This document shows, one piece after another, positions 18,772 through 29,042 of a stretch of DNA of 60,143 nt. The notes below the pieces were generated by a model. That model worked only from the letters and a program-made list of their open reading frames with translations. It was not told the DNA's origin and did no database searches. The stretch comes from Modestobacter marinus (GTDB taxonomy: Bacteria > Actinomycetota > Actinomycetes > Mycobacteriales > Geodermatophilaceae). A program made the position numbers and the translations under genes. Position 1 is the first letter of the stretch. Every line of letters begins with the position of its first letter. The DNA lies in NCBI RefSeq assembly GCF_019799945.1, contig NZ_JABGCH010000027.1, positions 1 through 60,143 of the forward strand. The letters are read 5' to 3'.

Positions 18772-19890
18772 CTAGCGCGCCGCGGGTCCGGGATGTTCCG
18801 CGCGTCGGGGCGGAGGCCGGTGCCCGCCCTGCGGGCCCCGTCCGACGGGGCGGCCGGTCGGCTGCGCCGGGCGCAGCGGCGCCCGGCCGACACCCGGCGA
18901 GACCGGGCCCTCGTCGACCTGGGCGTCGCTGCGGATGTCGATCCGGCAGCCGGTCAACCGGGCGGCCAGGCGGGCGTTCTGCCCCTCCTTGCCGATCGCG
19001 AGCGACAGCTGGAAGTCGGGGACGACGACCTGCACCGCGCGGGCCTTGGGGTCGACCACCCGGGCGCTGGTGACCCGCGCCGGCGACAGCGCCGAGGCGA
19101 CGAAGGTGGCGTCGTCGTCCGACCAGTCGACGATGTCGATCTTCTCGCCGTGCAGCTCGCTCATCACGTTGCGCACCCGCTGCCCCATCGGGCCGATGCA
19201 GGAGCCCTTGGCGTTCAGCCCCGGCACCTTGGTGCGGACGGCGATCTTCGACCGGTGGCCGGCCTCCCGCGCCACCGACACGATCTCCACGCTGCCGTCG
19301 GCGACCTCGGGCACCTCCAGGGCGAACAGCTTGCGCACCAGGTTGGGGTGGGTGCGCGACAGCACCACCTGCGGCCCGCGGAAGGTGCGGGCCACGGAGA
19401 CCACGTAGGCCTTCAGCCGGGAACCGTGCCGGTAGTCCTCACCGGGCACCTGCTCCCCGGCCGGGAGGGTGGCTTCCACCTTGCCGATGTCGACCAGCAC
19501 CGCGCCCTGGGCGTTGCGGCGGGCGTCGGCCTGCACGATGCCGCTGACGATGTCGCCCTCCTTGCCCGCGTACTCGCCGAAGGTCTGCTCGTGCTCGGCG
19601 TCGCGCAGCCGCTGGACGATCACCTGCTTGGCGGTGCTCGCCGCGATCCGGCCGAAGTCGGTGGGGGTGTCGTCCCACTCGTGCACGACCTCACCGTCGG
19701 GGCCGAGCTCCTGGGCGAGCACGGCGACCTCGCCGGTCTTGCGGTCGACGTGCACCCGCACGTGCTTGGCCGCCCCGTGGGCGTGCCGGTAGGCGGTGAC
19801 CAGCGCGGTCTCGATCGCCTGCAGCACCGTGTCCGCAGGGATGCCCTTCTCGCGCTCGACCGCCTTGAGGGCGGTCACGTCGATGTTCAC
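18772..19890 (-). CDS. nusA: Transcription termination/antitermination factor NusA
   Basis: NusA binds RNA polymerase and modulates pausing, termination and rRNA antitermination. The layout is the N-terminal polymerase-binding domain ([17 protein letters not shown]), an S1 domain ([20 protein letters not shown]), then two KH domains ([32 protein letters not shown]). It ends soon after KH2, as in other actinobacteria that lack the acidic repeats. The start is the GTG at 19890, overlapping the rimP stop in GTGA, with AGGAGG 6 nt upstream. The C-terminus is Arg/Pro-rich. Its possible target, an rRNA leader with boxA/boxB-like sites, is at the left end of the window. Confidence 0.96.
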   Translation of the reverse strand: MNIDVTALKAVEREKGIPADTVLQAIETALVTAYRHAHGAAKHVRVHVDRKTGEVAVLAQELGPDGEVVHEWDDTPTDFGRIAASTAKQVIVQRLRDAEHEQTFGEYAGKEGDIVSGIVQADARRNAQGAVLVDIGKVEATLPAGEQVPGEDYRHGSRLKAYVVSVARTFRGPQVVLSRTHPNLVRKLFALEVPEVADGSVEIVSVAREAGHRSKIAVRTKVPGLNAKGSCIGPMGQRVRNVMSELHGEKIDIVDWSDDDATFVASALSPARVTSARVVDPKARAVQVVVPDFQLSLAIGKEGQNARLAARLTGCRIDIRSDAQVDEGPVSPGVGRAPLRPAQPTGRPVGRGPQGGHRPPPRRAEHPGPAAR

Positions 19891-20666
19891 TTCTTGCCTC
19901 CTCGTCGCGGCCGCTCCCCGCGCGGCGCGCGCCCGGGAGCCGGTCGTCCGGTCCTCCCACGCGCGCCGGCGGCCGGGGAGCCGGCCGGGTCGTGCCCGTC
20001 CTGGTCGCCGGGGTGGATGTCCCCGACCGTTCCGTCGTCGTCCGGCTCGTCGTCCTCGTGCAGCTCGTCGTGGACGTCGTCGTCGGTGTCGTCGTCCGGG
20101 TCCTCGGGCAGGTGCACCAACCCGGCGTCGCGGTGCCCCGCGGGCCGGGAGAACTCGACCTGCACCCGGGCCTCGCCGAGCTCGCCCCACCCCACGGTGC
20201 GCTCCCCCACGGACTTGCGCACCTGGCCCTTCTTCGTGCCGCCCTTCTCGACCGCGAGGACGACGGCCTCGTCGGTCACCCGCACCACCCGCGCGGTCAT
20301 CTGCTCACGTGCCCCCTGGGGGCCCACCTCGACGCTGACCAGCCGCCCGGTGTTGCGCCGCCAGTGCCGCGGCAGGGTCAGCGGCCGGTCGACGCCGGGG
20401 CTGGTGACCTCCAGGACGAACGTCGAGCGACCCATGGCGTCGTCCTCGGCGTCCAGGACGTCGGAGACCGCCCGGCTGACCTCGGCGACCTCGTCGAGAC
20501 TGACCCCCTCGTCGCGGTCGATGACCACCCGGACCACCGAGCGCTGCCCGGCCGGGCGCACGACCAGCTCCTCCAGGTCGTACCCCGCCGTGGTCACCAC
20601 CGGCTCGACCAGCCCGGTGAGCCGGGTGGTGACCGCGTCCGGGGCGTGCGCACCTCGCGTGGACAC
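19887..20666 (-). CDS. rimP: Ribosome maturation factor RimP
   Basis: RimP is needed for 30S maturation. The conserved two-domain core covers roughly residues 5-175 ([46 protein letters not shown]). At 259 aa it is about 80 residues longer than usual. The added tail is first strongly acidic ([20 protein letters not shown]) and then strongly basic ([11 protein letters not shown]). The start is the GTG at 20666, with AGGAGG upstream. It is the first gene of the nusA-infB operon, with a TAGCCT -10 about 110 bp upstream. Confidence 0.93.
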   Translation of the reverse strand: MSTRGAHAPDAVTTRLTGLVEPVVTTAGYDLEELVVRPAGQRSVVRVVIDRDEGVSLDEVAEVSRAVSDVLDAEDDAMGRSTFVLEVTSPGVDRPLTLPRHWRRNTGRLVSVEVGPQGAREQMTARVVRVTDEAVVLAVEKGGTKKGQVRKSVGERTVGWGELGEARVQVEFSRPAGHRDAGLVHLPEDPDDDTDDDVHDELHEDDEPDDDGTVGDIHPGDQDGHDPAGSPAAGARGRTGRPAPGRAPRGERPRRGGKK

Positions 20667-20775
20667 CGGCTGCCTCCTGCTCGTCGGCGCTGCTGGTGGG
20701 GCTCCTGTCCGGAGGAGCTCCAGCGCGGGACCGGCTGGGCGCGCCGGACCGCCGGCGCGCAGCGCGTGAACCGTC

Positions 20776-20781
20776 AGGCTA
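20776..20781 (-). promoter_or_regulatory. Probable -10 element of the rimP-nusA-infB operon
   Basis: TAGCCT on the minus strand in the context CGGTAGCCTGACGG, about 110 bp before the rimP start, in the 211-bp rimP/lipoprotein divergent region. It shares GGTAGCCT with the rpsO promoter region. No consensus -35 is visible. Confidence 0.4.
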
Positions 20782-20877
20782 CCGCCCGCCGCTGCGCCTC
20801 TCTCGCCCCAGCCGACCGGGCGGCCTCCCGGTGCGTCCCGGCTGCGGACCCGGCCGCGGCTGCGAGGATGGACGGCG

Positions 20878-21384
20878 ATGTCCGCACCGTGCTCTCCCTT
20901 CCCCGCGGGCGCCTTCTCCCGCCGCACCCTGCTCGTCGCCGCCGCGGCCGGGACCGCCGCCCTGGCGGCCGGGTGCACGAACGGCGCGGCGCAGGACCCG
21001 GCCGACGCGGTCACCCCGGCGCAGGCCGACCGGCTGGCCGCCCAGGTCGGGGTGCAGGAGCAGCTGGTCGCCGACTACGCGCAGGCGCTCGCCGCCGCTC
21101 CGCAGCTGGCCACGTCGGCAGCCGTGCTCGCCGCGCAGGCCCGCCAGCAGCTGGACCGGCTGCGGTCGGCCGCTGCCCAGCCGGCCCCGTCGAGCGGCGC
21201 GACGGCAGGAACCTCGGCGGCCGACGCGGTGCCTGCCGACGGTGCCGCCGCCTGGCTGCAGGCCCGGGTCAACGCTGCGGCCGACGCGCACGCGCGGGCC
21301 TGCCCGGACTTCACCGGCGGCCGGGCCGCACTGCTGGGCAGCATCGCCGCGGGTCTGCGCGCGCAGGCCGGGCAGCTCGCGTGA
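20878..21384 (+). CDS. Putative Tat-exported lipoprotein, function unknown
   Basis: A 168-aa protein with an SRRTLL twin-arginine motif (Arg15-Arg16), a hydrophobic Ala-rich segment and a lipobox ALAAGC with the lipidated Cys33. The mature part is helical and Ala/Gln-rich, resembling a small ferritin-like or four-helix domain. No characterised family is recognised. It is immediately upstream of the DUF4439 gene (15 bp), so the pair probably works together at the outer face of the membrane. It is divergent from rimP. Confidence 0.75.
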   Translation: MSAPCSPFPAGAFSRRTLLVAAAAGTAALAAGCTNGAAQDPADAVTPAQADRLAAQVGVQEQLVADYAQALAAAPQLATSAAVLAAQARQQLDRLRSAAAQPAPSSGATAGTSAADAVPADGAAAWLQARVNAAADAHARACPDFTGGRAALLGSIAAGLRAQAGQLA

Positions 21385-21399
21385 CCACGAGGAGGTCCC

Positions 21400-21885
21400 A
21401 TGCCTGACGGCACCAGCGGCACGACCGCGGCGACGGGTCCGGACGCCGCTGCCCCCGAGGACGCCGCGCTGCAGGAGGCACTGGCCGCCGCGTACACCGC
21501 GATCTGGGGGTACGGCGTCGTGGGCGCCGCCGTACCGGCGGAGAGCCGGCCGGCCGTGGTCACGGCCGAGCAGGCGCACCGGGACGTCCGGGACGAGCTG
21601 CTGGAGCTGCTGTCCGGCCGCGACGTGCAGCCGGTGGCCGCGGAGGCCGCCTACGACCTGCCGTTCCCGGTGCTCTCGGGGGTGGACGCGGCGGCGCTGG
21701 CGGTCACCCTCGAGGACGGCGCCGCCACCGCGTGGACCTGGGTGCTGGACCAGGCCGCCGAGCGCAGCACCCGGGAGCTGGCGGTCGTCGCGCTCACCGC
21801 GACCGAGCTGCGCGCCGTCGTCTGGCGCGCCCAGGCCGGCCGCACCCCGGTGACCAGCGCCTTCCCCGGCCTCCCCGAGGTCTGA
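21400..21885 (+). CDS. DUF4439 ferritin-like domain protein
   Basis: A 161-aa helical protein matching the DUF4439 ferritin-like family: ALQEALAAAYTAIWGYGVVGA near the start and an HRDVRDELLELL helix, with TELRAVVWRAQAG near the end. The metal-binding status is unclear; some ferritin-like Glu/His positions are not evident. It follows the lipoprotein with GAGGAGG before its ATG. A DUF4439 gene beside rimP is also found in Mycobacterium. Confidence 0.82.
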   Translation: MPDGTSGTTAATGPDAAAPEDAALQEALAAAYTAIWGYGVVGAAVPAESRPAVVTAEQAHRDVRDELLELLSGRDVQPVAAEAAYDLPFPVLSGVDAAALAVTLEDGAATAWTWVLDQAAERSTRELAVVALTATELRAVVWRAQAGRTPVTSAFPGLPEV

Positions 21886-21888
21886 CGG

Positions 21889-21939
21889 CCCCGTCCGGGG
21901 CACCCGCCCCAAGCGTGCGAGGGGATGGGGAGGACGGGG
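21889..21939. terminator. Bidirectional terminator hairpin
   Basis: CCCCGTCC (21889-21896) pairs with GGACGGGG (21932-21939) between the convergent DUF4439 and PBP genes. The loop contains AGCGTGCGAG (21912-21921), a variant of the intergenic motif found in other hairpins of the window. Confidence 0.6.
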
Positions 21940-21943
21940 TGCC

Positions 21944-23881
21944 TCACCCGAGGGCGGCGAGGAAGGCGTCGGCGACGTCCACCGCCACCTTGCTGGACTG
22001 CCCGGCCTCGACCAGCACGCAGAAGGCGATGTCCCCCTGCGGACCGCCGAGCCGGTAGCCCATGAACCAGCCGTGCGAGTCCGGCGGCGTGTTCGTGCCG
22101 AACTCCGCCGTGCCGGTCTTGCCGAAGACCTCCCCGCGGTCGGCCAGGCCGGTGGCGGTGCCCGTGAGCACCACCTCGCGCATCATCGGCCGCAGCTGGT
22201 CGAGCACCGCCTGACCAGGACCGGCCGGCGCGGTACCGGCCGGGGGCGCGCCGACCACCTCGACCGGCGCGGCGGGGGTGCCGCTGGCGATCCCGGCGGC
22301 CACCAGGGCCATCTGCGCCGGGCTCATGAGCACCTCGCCCTGGCCGATCGCGTCGGCGGCCTTTGTCGTCCCGGCGCTCGCCGACGGCACGTCGCCGCTG
22401 AAGACGTCCACCGGCAGCTGCCAGTCGGTGCCCACCCCGTAGGAGGCGGCCGCCTGGGTCAGGGCGTCATCGGGGAGCGTCAGCGCCTGCTGGATGAAGG
22501 TGGTGTTGCAGGACTCGGCGAACGCCTCGGTCATCGGCACGGTGCCCAGGTCGAACTGGTCCTCGTTCTCGAACTCCCGGCCGTCCACGACCGTGGTGCC
22601 CGGGCACGGCACCGGCGTCTGCGGGGTGACGGTGCCGGCCGAGAGCAGGGCGGTGGCGGTCATCGTCTTCATGCTCGAGCCCGGCGGGAACTGCCCGGAC
22701 AGCGCGTGGGCCGGGTTCGCCGCCTCGTTCGAGCTCACCGCCAGCAGCTCCCCGGTGCCCGGCCGGACGACGACGAGGTGCGTGGCCAGCGGCTGCCCGC
22801 CCACCGCCGCGTCGGCCGCGTTCTGCAGCTCCGGCACCAGCGGCGTCTGCACCGGGGTGCCCGCCACCGGGTCGGCGCTCCCGACGACCCTGCCGGTGTC
22901 GCCGGTGGCCGCGTCGGTGCTCACCACCGCGACGCTGAAGCCCGGCGTCCCGGTCAGCTGCTCCTGGTAGGCGCGCTGCAGCCCGGACAGGCCCAGGCTG
23001 TCCCCGGCGGCGTAGCGGGGTGCACCGTCCTCCCCGGCGGTCTCCTCGATGACCTCCTGCGTCGCGTCGCCGACCCGGCCGAGCAGGGCCAGGCCGAACC
23101 GGGAGGTCGGGGCGAGCAGCCGGGTGCTGGTCGGGAACACCGCGCCGGGCAAGTCGAACACCTGGGCGCGGATCGCCTCGAAGTCCGGGCGGCGCAGGGT
23201 GATCACCGGGACGAACTGGCCCTCCGGCGCGGCCTGCACGTCGGCGGCGATCTGCTCGGCCGCGATGCCCGTCGCGGCCGACAGCCCCGCGGCCAGCGCC
23301 GGCAGGTCGGTGACCAGCGCCGGGTCGACGCCGACGTTGACGACCTCGGTCTCGGCGAACAGCGCCGCCCCCGTCGCGTCGGTGATCGGCGCGCGCTCGG
23401 CCAGGGACCGGGTCAGCGCCAGGTGCTGCCCCTCCCCCAGCTCGGGGTGCACGACCGTGGGCGCGGAGACGACCTGCCAGCCCTCGTCGCCCTCGGTGAG
23501 CGAGAGGGCGGCGTCGTAGCTCCAGTCCGGCGCGGCCGCGAGGTCCCAGGTGGCCGACCAGTCGACGGTCGCGCCGTCGTCGGTGACCGCGACGTCGCCG
23601 ACGTCCGCGGTCAGCGTCGCGTCGGGCAGGTCCTCGGCGGTCTGCTGGAGGAGCGCGGTCGTGGCCGCCGGGTCGGTGGTGCGGCCGGCCGCGGCGTCGG
23701 CGTCCCCGCCGGACCAGTCCTCGAGGAATGCCTGCGCGGCCTGGCGCACCTCGTCGCTGGGGTCGGCCGAGCACCCGGCGACCAGCGGGCCGAGCAGCAG
23801 CACCGCCCCTCCGGCCACCACCGTGGCCCGCCGGACGGCGGACCCCCTCGAACCCGACCCGGAGCCCCGCTGGTTGCGCAC
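21944..23881 (-). CDS. Penicillin-binding lipoprotein (class B-type transpeptidase)
   Basis: A 645-aa peptidoglycan transpeptidase anchored by a lipobox (LVAGC, Cys37). After it comes an NTF2-like MecA N-terminal domain (residues about 40-150), a dimerisation domain, then the transpeptidase domain with SSMK near residue 401, SCN, and KTGTAEF near residue 587. All three active-site motifs are intact. The start is the GTG at 23881, with GAGGGTGGA upstream. It corresponds to mycobacterial Rv2864c and lies in the same dxr-rip1-ispG-GNAT neighbourhood. The MecA-like domain does not by itself imply beta-lactam resistance. Confidence 0.93.
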   Translation of the reverse strand: MRNQRGSGSGSRGSAVRRATVVAGGAVLLLGPLVAGCSADPSDEVRQAAQAFLEDWSGGDADAAAGRTTDPAATTALLQQTAEDLPDATLTADVGDVAVTDDGATVDWSATWDLAAAPDWSYDAALSLTEGDEGWQVVSAPTVVHPELGEGQHLALTRSLAERAPITDATGAALFAETEVVNVGVDPALVTDLPALAAGLSAATGIAAEQIAADVQAAPEGQFVPVITLRRPDFEAIRAQVFDLPGAVFPTSTRLLAPTSRFGLALLGRVGDATQEVIEETAGEDGAPRYAAGDSLGLSGLQRAYQEQLTGTPGFSVAVVSTDAATGDTGRVVGSADPVAGTPVQTPLVPELQNAADAAVGGQPLATHLVVVRPGTGELLAVSSNEAANPAHALSGQFPPGSSMKTMTATALLSAGTVTPQTPVPCPGTTVVDGREFENEDQFDLGTVPMTEAFAESCNTTFIQQALTLPDDALTQAAASYGVGTDWQLPVDVFSGDVPSASAGTTKAADAIGQGEVLMSPAQMALVAAGIASGTPAAPVEVVGAPPAGTAPAGPGQAVLDQLRPMMREVVLTGTATGLADRGEVFGKTGTAEFGTNTPPDSHGWFMGYRLGGPQGDIAFCVLVEAGQSSKVAVDVADAFLAALG

Positions 23882-23973
23882 CCGTCCACCCTCGCAGACC
23901 GGCGCCCGCGCACCGAGCACCCGGCCTCGGTGCAGGGGCCCGCGCCGAGCCGGCGAGGCGTGGGGTTCCTTGC

Positions 23974-24825
23974 TCAGAACAGCACCGAGGCGTAGGTGCC
24001 CACCGGCCGGAAGCCGACCCGGGCGTAGGCGGCCCGGGCGGGGCTGTTGTAGTCGTTGACGTAGAGGCTCACGACGGGGGCGATCGCCGTCCGTGCGTAC
24101 TCCACGACCGCCGCCGTCCCCCGCTGCCCGATGCCCTGCCCGCGCAGGTGCGGCGCCACCCAGACGCCCTGCACCTGGCAGGCGGCGCGGGAGACCGCGC
24201 CGACGTCGGCCTTGAACAGCACCTGGCCGTCCTCGATCCAGGCCAGCGCCTGCCCGGCGCGGACCAGCTCGGCGACCCGGGCCCGGTAGCCGGCGCCGCC
24301 GTCCACGCGCAGCGGGCTGACGCCGACCTCCTCGGTGAACATGGCGATCGCGGCGGGCAGCAGCGTCTCCAGCTCGTCGGACCGCACCGGCCGCACCTGC
24401 GGCTCGGCGGGCACGGTCGGCGGCCCCTCGATGGCCAGCAGCGGCTGCCGGGCGCGCACCTCGCGCGCCGGGCCCCACGAGGGGGCCAGCAGCTCCCACA
24501 ACGGAAGCACGGCCTCGGCCGGGCCGACGATCGTGGAGCACCGCCGGCCGGCCCGGCGGGCCCGCTCGGCGAAGGCCTCGGCGGCCTCCCGCCCCACGCC
24601 GGGGCGGGCGAACGGGATCAGGTTCGCCCCGGCCAGGCAGACCGCGTCGATCCGCCGTCCGACGCCGATGCCCCACAGCGGGGCGCCGAGGGTGGAGGTC
24701 GCGGTCCCGTAGGTCTCGACGCGCCCGGCCAGCATGCAGGCGGCCACCGGGTGGGTGGCCAGCAGCGACCGGACGGCGGGCTCGTCGTCCTCGTCGAGGA
24801 CCCGGGCCGACAGCGAGCGGAGCAC
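23974..24825 (-). CDS. GNAT family N-acetyltransferase with DUF4081
   Basis: A 283-aa protein with an N-terminal DUF4081 domain (residues about 1-135) and a C-terminal GNAT domain. The acetyl-CoA loop is in VWVAPHLRGQGIGQRGTAAVVE, followed by VSLYVNDYNSPARAAYARVGF. The substrate is unknown. It is 25 bp downstream of ispG, matching the gcpE-Rv2867c pair of Mycobacterium. Confidence 0.87.
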   Translation of the reverse strand: MLRSLSARVLDEDDEPAVRSLLATHPVAACMLAGRVETYGTATSTLGAPLWGIGVGRRIDAVCLAGANLIPFARPGVGREAAEAFAERARRAGRRCSTIVGPAEAVLPLWELLAPSWGPAREVRARQPLLAIEGPPTVPAEPQVRPVRSDELETLLPAAIAMFTEEVGVSPLRVDGGAGYRARVAELVRAGQALAWIEDGQVLFKADVGAVSRAACQVQGVWVAPHLRGQGIGQRGTAAVVEYARTAIAPVVSLYVNDYNSPARAAYARVGFRPVGTYASVLF

Positions 24826-24850
24826 GCGGACCCCTGCGCTCAGCCGGGGG

Positions 24851-26005
<1,155 letters not shown>

Positions 26006-26022
26006 GGGATCTCAGTCTTCCA

Positions 26023-27351
26023 TTACTGCAGGGTGATGGGGTTGACGATGTCGGCGATCAGGAGCAGCCCGGACAGCACGACGAACGCGCCGGCGACGAC
26101 GTAGGCGACCGGCATCAGCCGGGCGATGTCGAAGGGTCCGGGGTCCGGGCGGCCGCGCAGCCGGGCGACGGTGGCCCGGGCCTTCTCGTAGAGCGCGCCG
26201 GCCACGTGCCCGCCGTCGAGCGGGTAGATGGGCAGCAGGTTGAACAGGAACAGCACCAGGTTGACGCCGGCCAGCAGCTGGAAGAAGAAGCTGATCTTCT
26301 CGGTGGTGGTGAAGTTGGCGTAGGCGAAGACCTCACCGGAGAGCCGGCTCACCCCGACGACGCCGATCGGGCCGTTCGGGTCGCGCTCCTCGCCGAGGAA
26401 CGTGGCGCGGAACAGCGCGGGGATGCGCTGGGGCATCTCCACGAGCTTGTCCACCGACTGGACCAGCCGGTCGCCGAGGAAGCCCGGCACCGCGCTGACC
26501 GGCTGCTGCACGTAGGTCTGCGCGGCGCTCACGCCGACGTAGCCGACGGTGTCGGTGCCGTCGGCCTCCCCGTCGTCGTCGGCGTCGACGTAGACGGTGT
26601 TGGCGATCGGCGTGACGGTCAGGTCCAGCCGCCGGGCGGTGCCGTCCCGGTCCCGCTCGACGGTCACGACGACGGGGGTGTCGATGCTGCCCCGGATGGC
26701 GCCCTGGACCTGCGTCCAGCCCTCGTCGGGCTGCTGGCTGACCGGCTCGCCGTCGATCGCCACGATCGTGTCCCCGGCGCGCAGCCCGGCCGCGGCGGCG
26801 GGCGAGGGGGGCGCGTCCTCGGGGCAGGTGGTGGCGCTCGAGGTGGCCGGCAGCACGCACTCGGGGACGGCGGCGATGGTGGTCGTCGTCCCCGGGATGC
26901 CGAAGCCCACCAGGACGACGGTGAAGAAGATGACGGCGAGCACCAGGTTGTGGAAGGGGCCGGCGAACATCACGATGACCCGCTGCCACCAGGGCTTCTT
27001 GTAGAAGACCCGGTCGCCGTCGCTGGGCAGGACGTCGTTGAGCGCCTGGCCGCGCACCTCGGCGATGAAGCTGCGCATCCGGGTGGCGCGCTTGCTCTCG
27101 TGCTCCTCCGCCGGCGGGATCATGCCGACGATCCGGATGTAGCCGCCGAGCGGGACGGCCTTGATGCCGTACTCGGTCTCGCCCCGGCGGAACGAGGCGA
27201 CGGTCGGGCCGAAGCCGACCATGAACTGGGGCACCCGCATGCCGAACCTGCGGGCCCAGAAGAAGTGGCCGAACTCGTGGAAGCCGATCGAGAACAGCAG
27301 GCCGATCGCGAACGCGACGATCCCCAGGACCGTCAGGAGGAACCCGTTCAG
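26023..27351 (-). CDS. rip1: Site-2 intramembrane metalloprotease (Rip1/RseP family)
   Basis: An M50 protease that cleaves membrane-bound anti-sigma factors and other envelope substrates. Counting from the proposed start, the zinc motif HEFGH is at residues 25-29; a PDZ domain follows (GLRAGDTIVAIDGEPV), and the third ligand is in LPIYPLDGGHVAGAL, with helices at both ends. No ATG, GTG or TTG lies between the upstream coding shadow and the first helix. A CTG at 27351-27349 sits 5 nt after GGAGG and one base after the dxr stop, giving 442 aa. I therefore propose a CTG start. Confidence 0.9.
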   Translation of the reverse strand: MNGFLLTVLGIVAFAIGLLFSIGFHEFGHFFWARRFGMRVPQFMVGFGPTVASFRRGETEYGIKAVPLGGYIRIVGMIPPAEEHESKRATRMRSFIAEVRGQALNDVLPSDGDRVFYKKPWWQRVIVMFAGPFHNLVLAVIFFTVVLVGFGIPGTTTTIAAVPECVLPATSSATTCPEDAPPSPAAAAGLRAGDTIVAIDGEPVSQQPDEGWTQVQGAIRGSIDTPVVVTVERDRDGTARRLDLTVTPIANTVYVDADDDGEADGTDTVGYVGVSAAQTYVQQPVSAVPGFLGDRLVQSVDKLVEMPQRIPALFRATFLGEERDPNGPIGVVGVSRLSGEVFAYANFTTTEKISFFFQLLAGVNLVLFLFNLLPIYPLDGGHVAGALYEKARATVARLRGRPDPGPFDIARLMPVAYVVAGAFVVLSGLLLIADIVNPITLQ

Positions 27352-27352
27352 C

Positions 27353-28561
27353 TCAGCCTCCGGCGATGGCGGCGCGGGCGTGCTCCCGAGCCCACCTCTC
27401 GGCGGCCAGCACGTCCTCGACGCAGGTCGGTGCGCCGAGGTCCGGCGCGGCGTCGAGGGTACGCGCGATGACCTGGACGATGGCTGGGAACGAGAGGCGT
27501 CCGGCGGCGAACGCGGCGACCGCCTCCTCGTTCGCGGCGTTGTAGAGCGCCGGGACGACGCCGCCGGCCTCACCCGCCTGCCGGGCGAGTCGGACGGCGG
27601 GGAAGACCTCGGCGTCCAGCGGCAGGAACTCCCAGGTGCTCGCGGTCGACCAGTCCAGGGCGGGCTGCACGTGCGGCAGCCGGTCCGGCCAGGCCAGCGC
27701 GAGCGCGATGGGCAGCCGCATGTCCGGCGGGCTCGCCTGGGCGATGGTCGCACCGTCGGTGAAGGTCACCATCGAGTGCACGATCGACTGCGGGTGCACG
27801 ACGACGTCGATGTCGGCGTACGGGACGCCGAAGAGCAGGTGCGCCTCGATCAGCTCCAGCCCCTTGTTGACCAGGGTCGCGGAGTTGATGGTGACGACCG
27901 GGCCCATGTCCCAGGTGGGGTGGGCCAGCGCCTGCTCCCGGGTGACCCCGGCGAGCTCGGCTGCGGAGCGGCCGCGGAACGGCCCGCCGCTGGCGGTGAG
28001 CACCAGCCGGGCCACCTCCTGGCGCGCCCCGCCCCGCAGGCACTGCGCCAGCGCGGAGTGCTCGGAGTCGACCGGCACCAGCTGCCCCGGCGCCGCCGCG
28101 GCGGTGACCAGCGCGCCGCCGGCGACCAGGGACTCCTTGTTGGCCAGCGCGACCGTGCGCCCGGCGCGCAGCGCGGAGAGGGTCGTCCCCAGCCCGATGG
28201 AGCCGGTGATGCCGTTGAGGACGACGTCGGCCGGGCGGGCGGCGAGCTCCTCGGCGGCGCGCGGACCGGCGAGGATCTCCGGCAGGGCGTACCTGCCCTG
28301 CGCCCAGCCCCGCTGCTGCGCGGCGGCGTAGAAGGCCAGCTGCAGGTCCTGCGCGGCGGTCGCCCGGGCCACGGCCACGGTGCGCACGCCCAGCGACAGG
28401 GCCTGCTCGGCCAGCAGCCCGACGTCCCCGCCGCCGGCCGCCAGGCCGGTGATCCGCAGCCGGTCGGGGTTCTGCCGGACGACGTCGATCGCCTGCCGGC
28501 CGATGGACCCGGTGGACCCGAGGACGGTGACCGTCCGCGGGCTGCTCTGCGGTGAACTCAC
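27353..28561 (-). CDS. dxr: 1-deoxy-D-xylulose-5-phosphate reductoisomerase
   Basis: Dxr catalyses the first committed step of the MEP pathway and is the fosmidomycin target. It has the NADPH loop [16 protein letters not shown], the metal and substrate motifs [12 protein letters not shown] and [13 protein letters not shown], and the typical [11 protein letters not shown] near the end. The start is the GTG at 28561 with GAGGATGG upstream (402 aa); the open frame runs further without homology. It heads the dxr-rip1-ispG-GNAT-PBP run and is divergent from the DUF2631 gene. Confidence 0.97.
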   Translation of the reverse strand: MSSPQSSPRTVTVLGSTGSIGRQAIDVVRQNPDRLRITGLAAGGGDVGLLAEQALSLGVRTVAVARATAAQDLQLAFYAAAQQRGWAQGRYALPEILAGPRAAEELAARPADVVLNGITGSIGLGTTLSALRAGRTVALANKESLVAGGALVTAAAAPGQLVPVDSEHSALAQCLRGGARQEVARLVLTASGGPFRGRSAAELAGVTREQALAHPTWDMGPVVTINSATLVNKGLELIEAHLLFGVPYADIDVVVHPQSIVHSMVTFTDGATIAQASPPDMRLPIALALAWPDRLPHVQPALDWSTASTWEFLPLDAEVFPAVRLARQAGEAGGVVPALYNAANEEAVAAFAAGRLSFPAIVQVIARTLDAAPDLGAPTCVEDVLAAERWAREHARAAIAGG

Positions 28562-28639
28562 CAGGCCATCCTCGCAAGACGCGCTCCCCCGCCCGTCCGG
28601 TGCGCGCGTGGCGGGCCTGTCATCATGGCCACGGAAGCG

Positions 28640-28702
28640 AGCTTGCGAGCTCACCGAGACGACCAGCAGCGCCGCGAACGCGGCCGACGAGCGCCAGCGA
28701 GG
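28640..28702 (+). repeat. 63-bp intergenic element, copy 1
   Basis: This element starts AGCTTGCGAG and ends with the 20-mer GCCGACGAGCGCCAGCGAGG, which carries the Shine-Dalgarno sequence of the DUF2631 gene 7 nt before its GTG. A second copy of exactly the same length lies at 50801-50863 upstream of trmD. The last 21 bases are identical, the first 17 are similar, and the middle differs. Confidence 0.7.
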
Positions 28703-28709
28703 AAGCCAC

Positions 28710-29030
28710 GTGAGCGAGCACAGCGGACGGGGACAGGGCCACCAGACCAGCGCGCGGGTGGTCGAGCAGCCCATGCGCGAGGAGGGCGTCGTCCGCGCGG
28801 GCGAGACGCCGATCACCCACGAGCACCCCGAGGACTGGGGCTGGCACGGGGAGATGGGCAAGTGGGGCCGCCGCCTGGTGTGGCTCCCGATCGTGAGCCT
28901 GCTGGTGATGCTGGTCGGCAACCACGAGGGCCGGGTCGAGGACCTCTGGCTGCTCGCCCTGGCGCTGACCATGGTCGGCATCGCGCTGTGGGACGTCCGC
29001 CGGCGGAAGAACTCCTGGCGCTCCCGCTGA
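28710..29030 (+). CDS. DUF2631 membrane protein
   Basis: A 106-aa protein with the DUF2631 pattern: a soluble N-terminus with [21 protein letters not shown], then two transmembrane helices ([32 protein letters not shown]) and a basic end. The function is unknown; the family is actinobacterial and often lies near dxr. The start is the GTG at 28710, whose ribosome binding site is the end of the 63-bp repeat element. It converges on the VIT gene, with 12 bp between stops. Confidence 0.82.
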   Translation: MSEHSGRGQGHQTSARVVEQPMREEGVVRAGETPITHEHPEDWGWHGEMGKWGRRLVWLPIVSLLVMLVGNHEGRVEDLWLLALALTMVGIALWDVRRRKNSWRSR

Positions 29031-29042
29031 CGGAGGACCTGC

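Noticed and set aside
15711-19073. A 1120-aa plus-strand frame opposite infB, ylxR and nusA
   Set aside because: It is antisense to infB, including its low-complexity region, which creates long Thr/Gly/Arg repeats with no biological motif.
21944-23881. MecA-like penicillin-binding protein as an acquired resistance gene
   Set aside because: Its codon use and neighbourhood are those of the core genome, and the same gene occurs at this place in Mycobacterium.
24071-24676. N-terminal continuation of the PBP frame into the GNAT gene
   Set aside because: It overlaps the well-supported GNAT gene in another frame. The lipoprotein signal peptide begins at the GTG at 23881.
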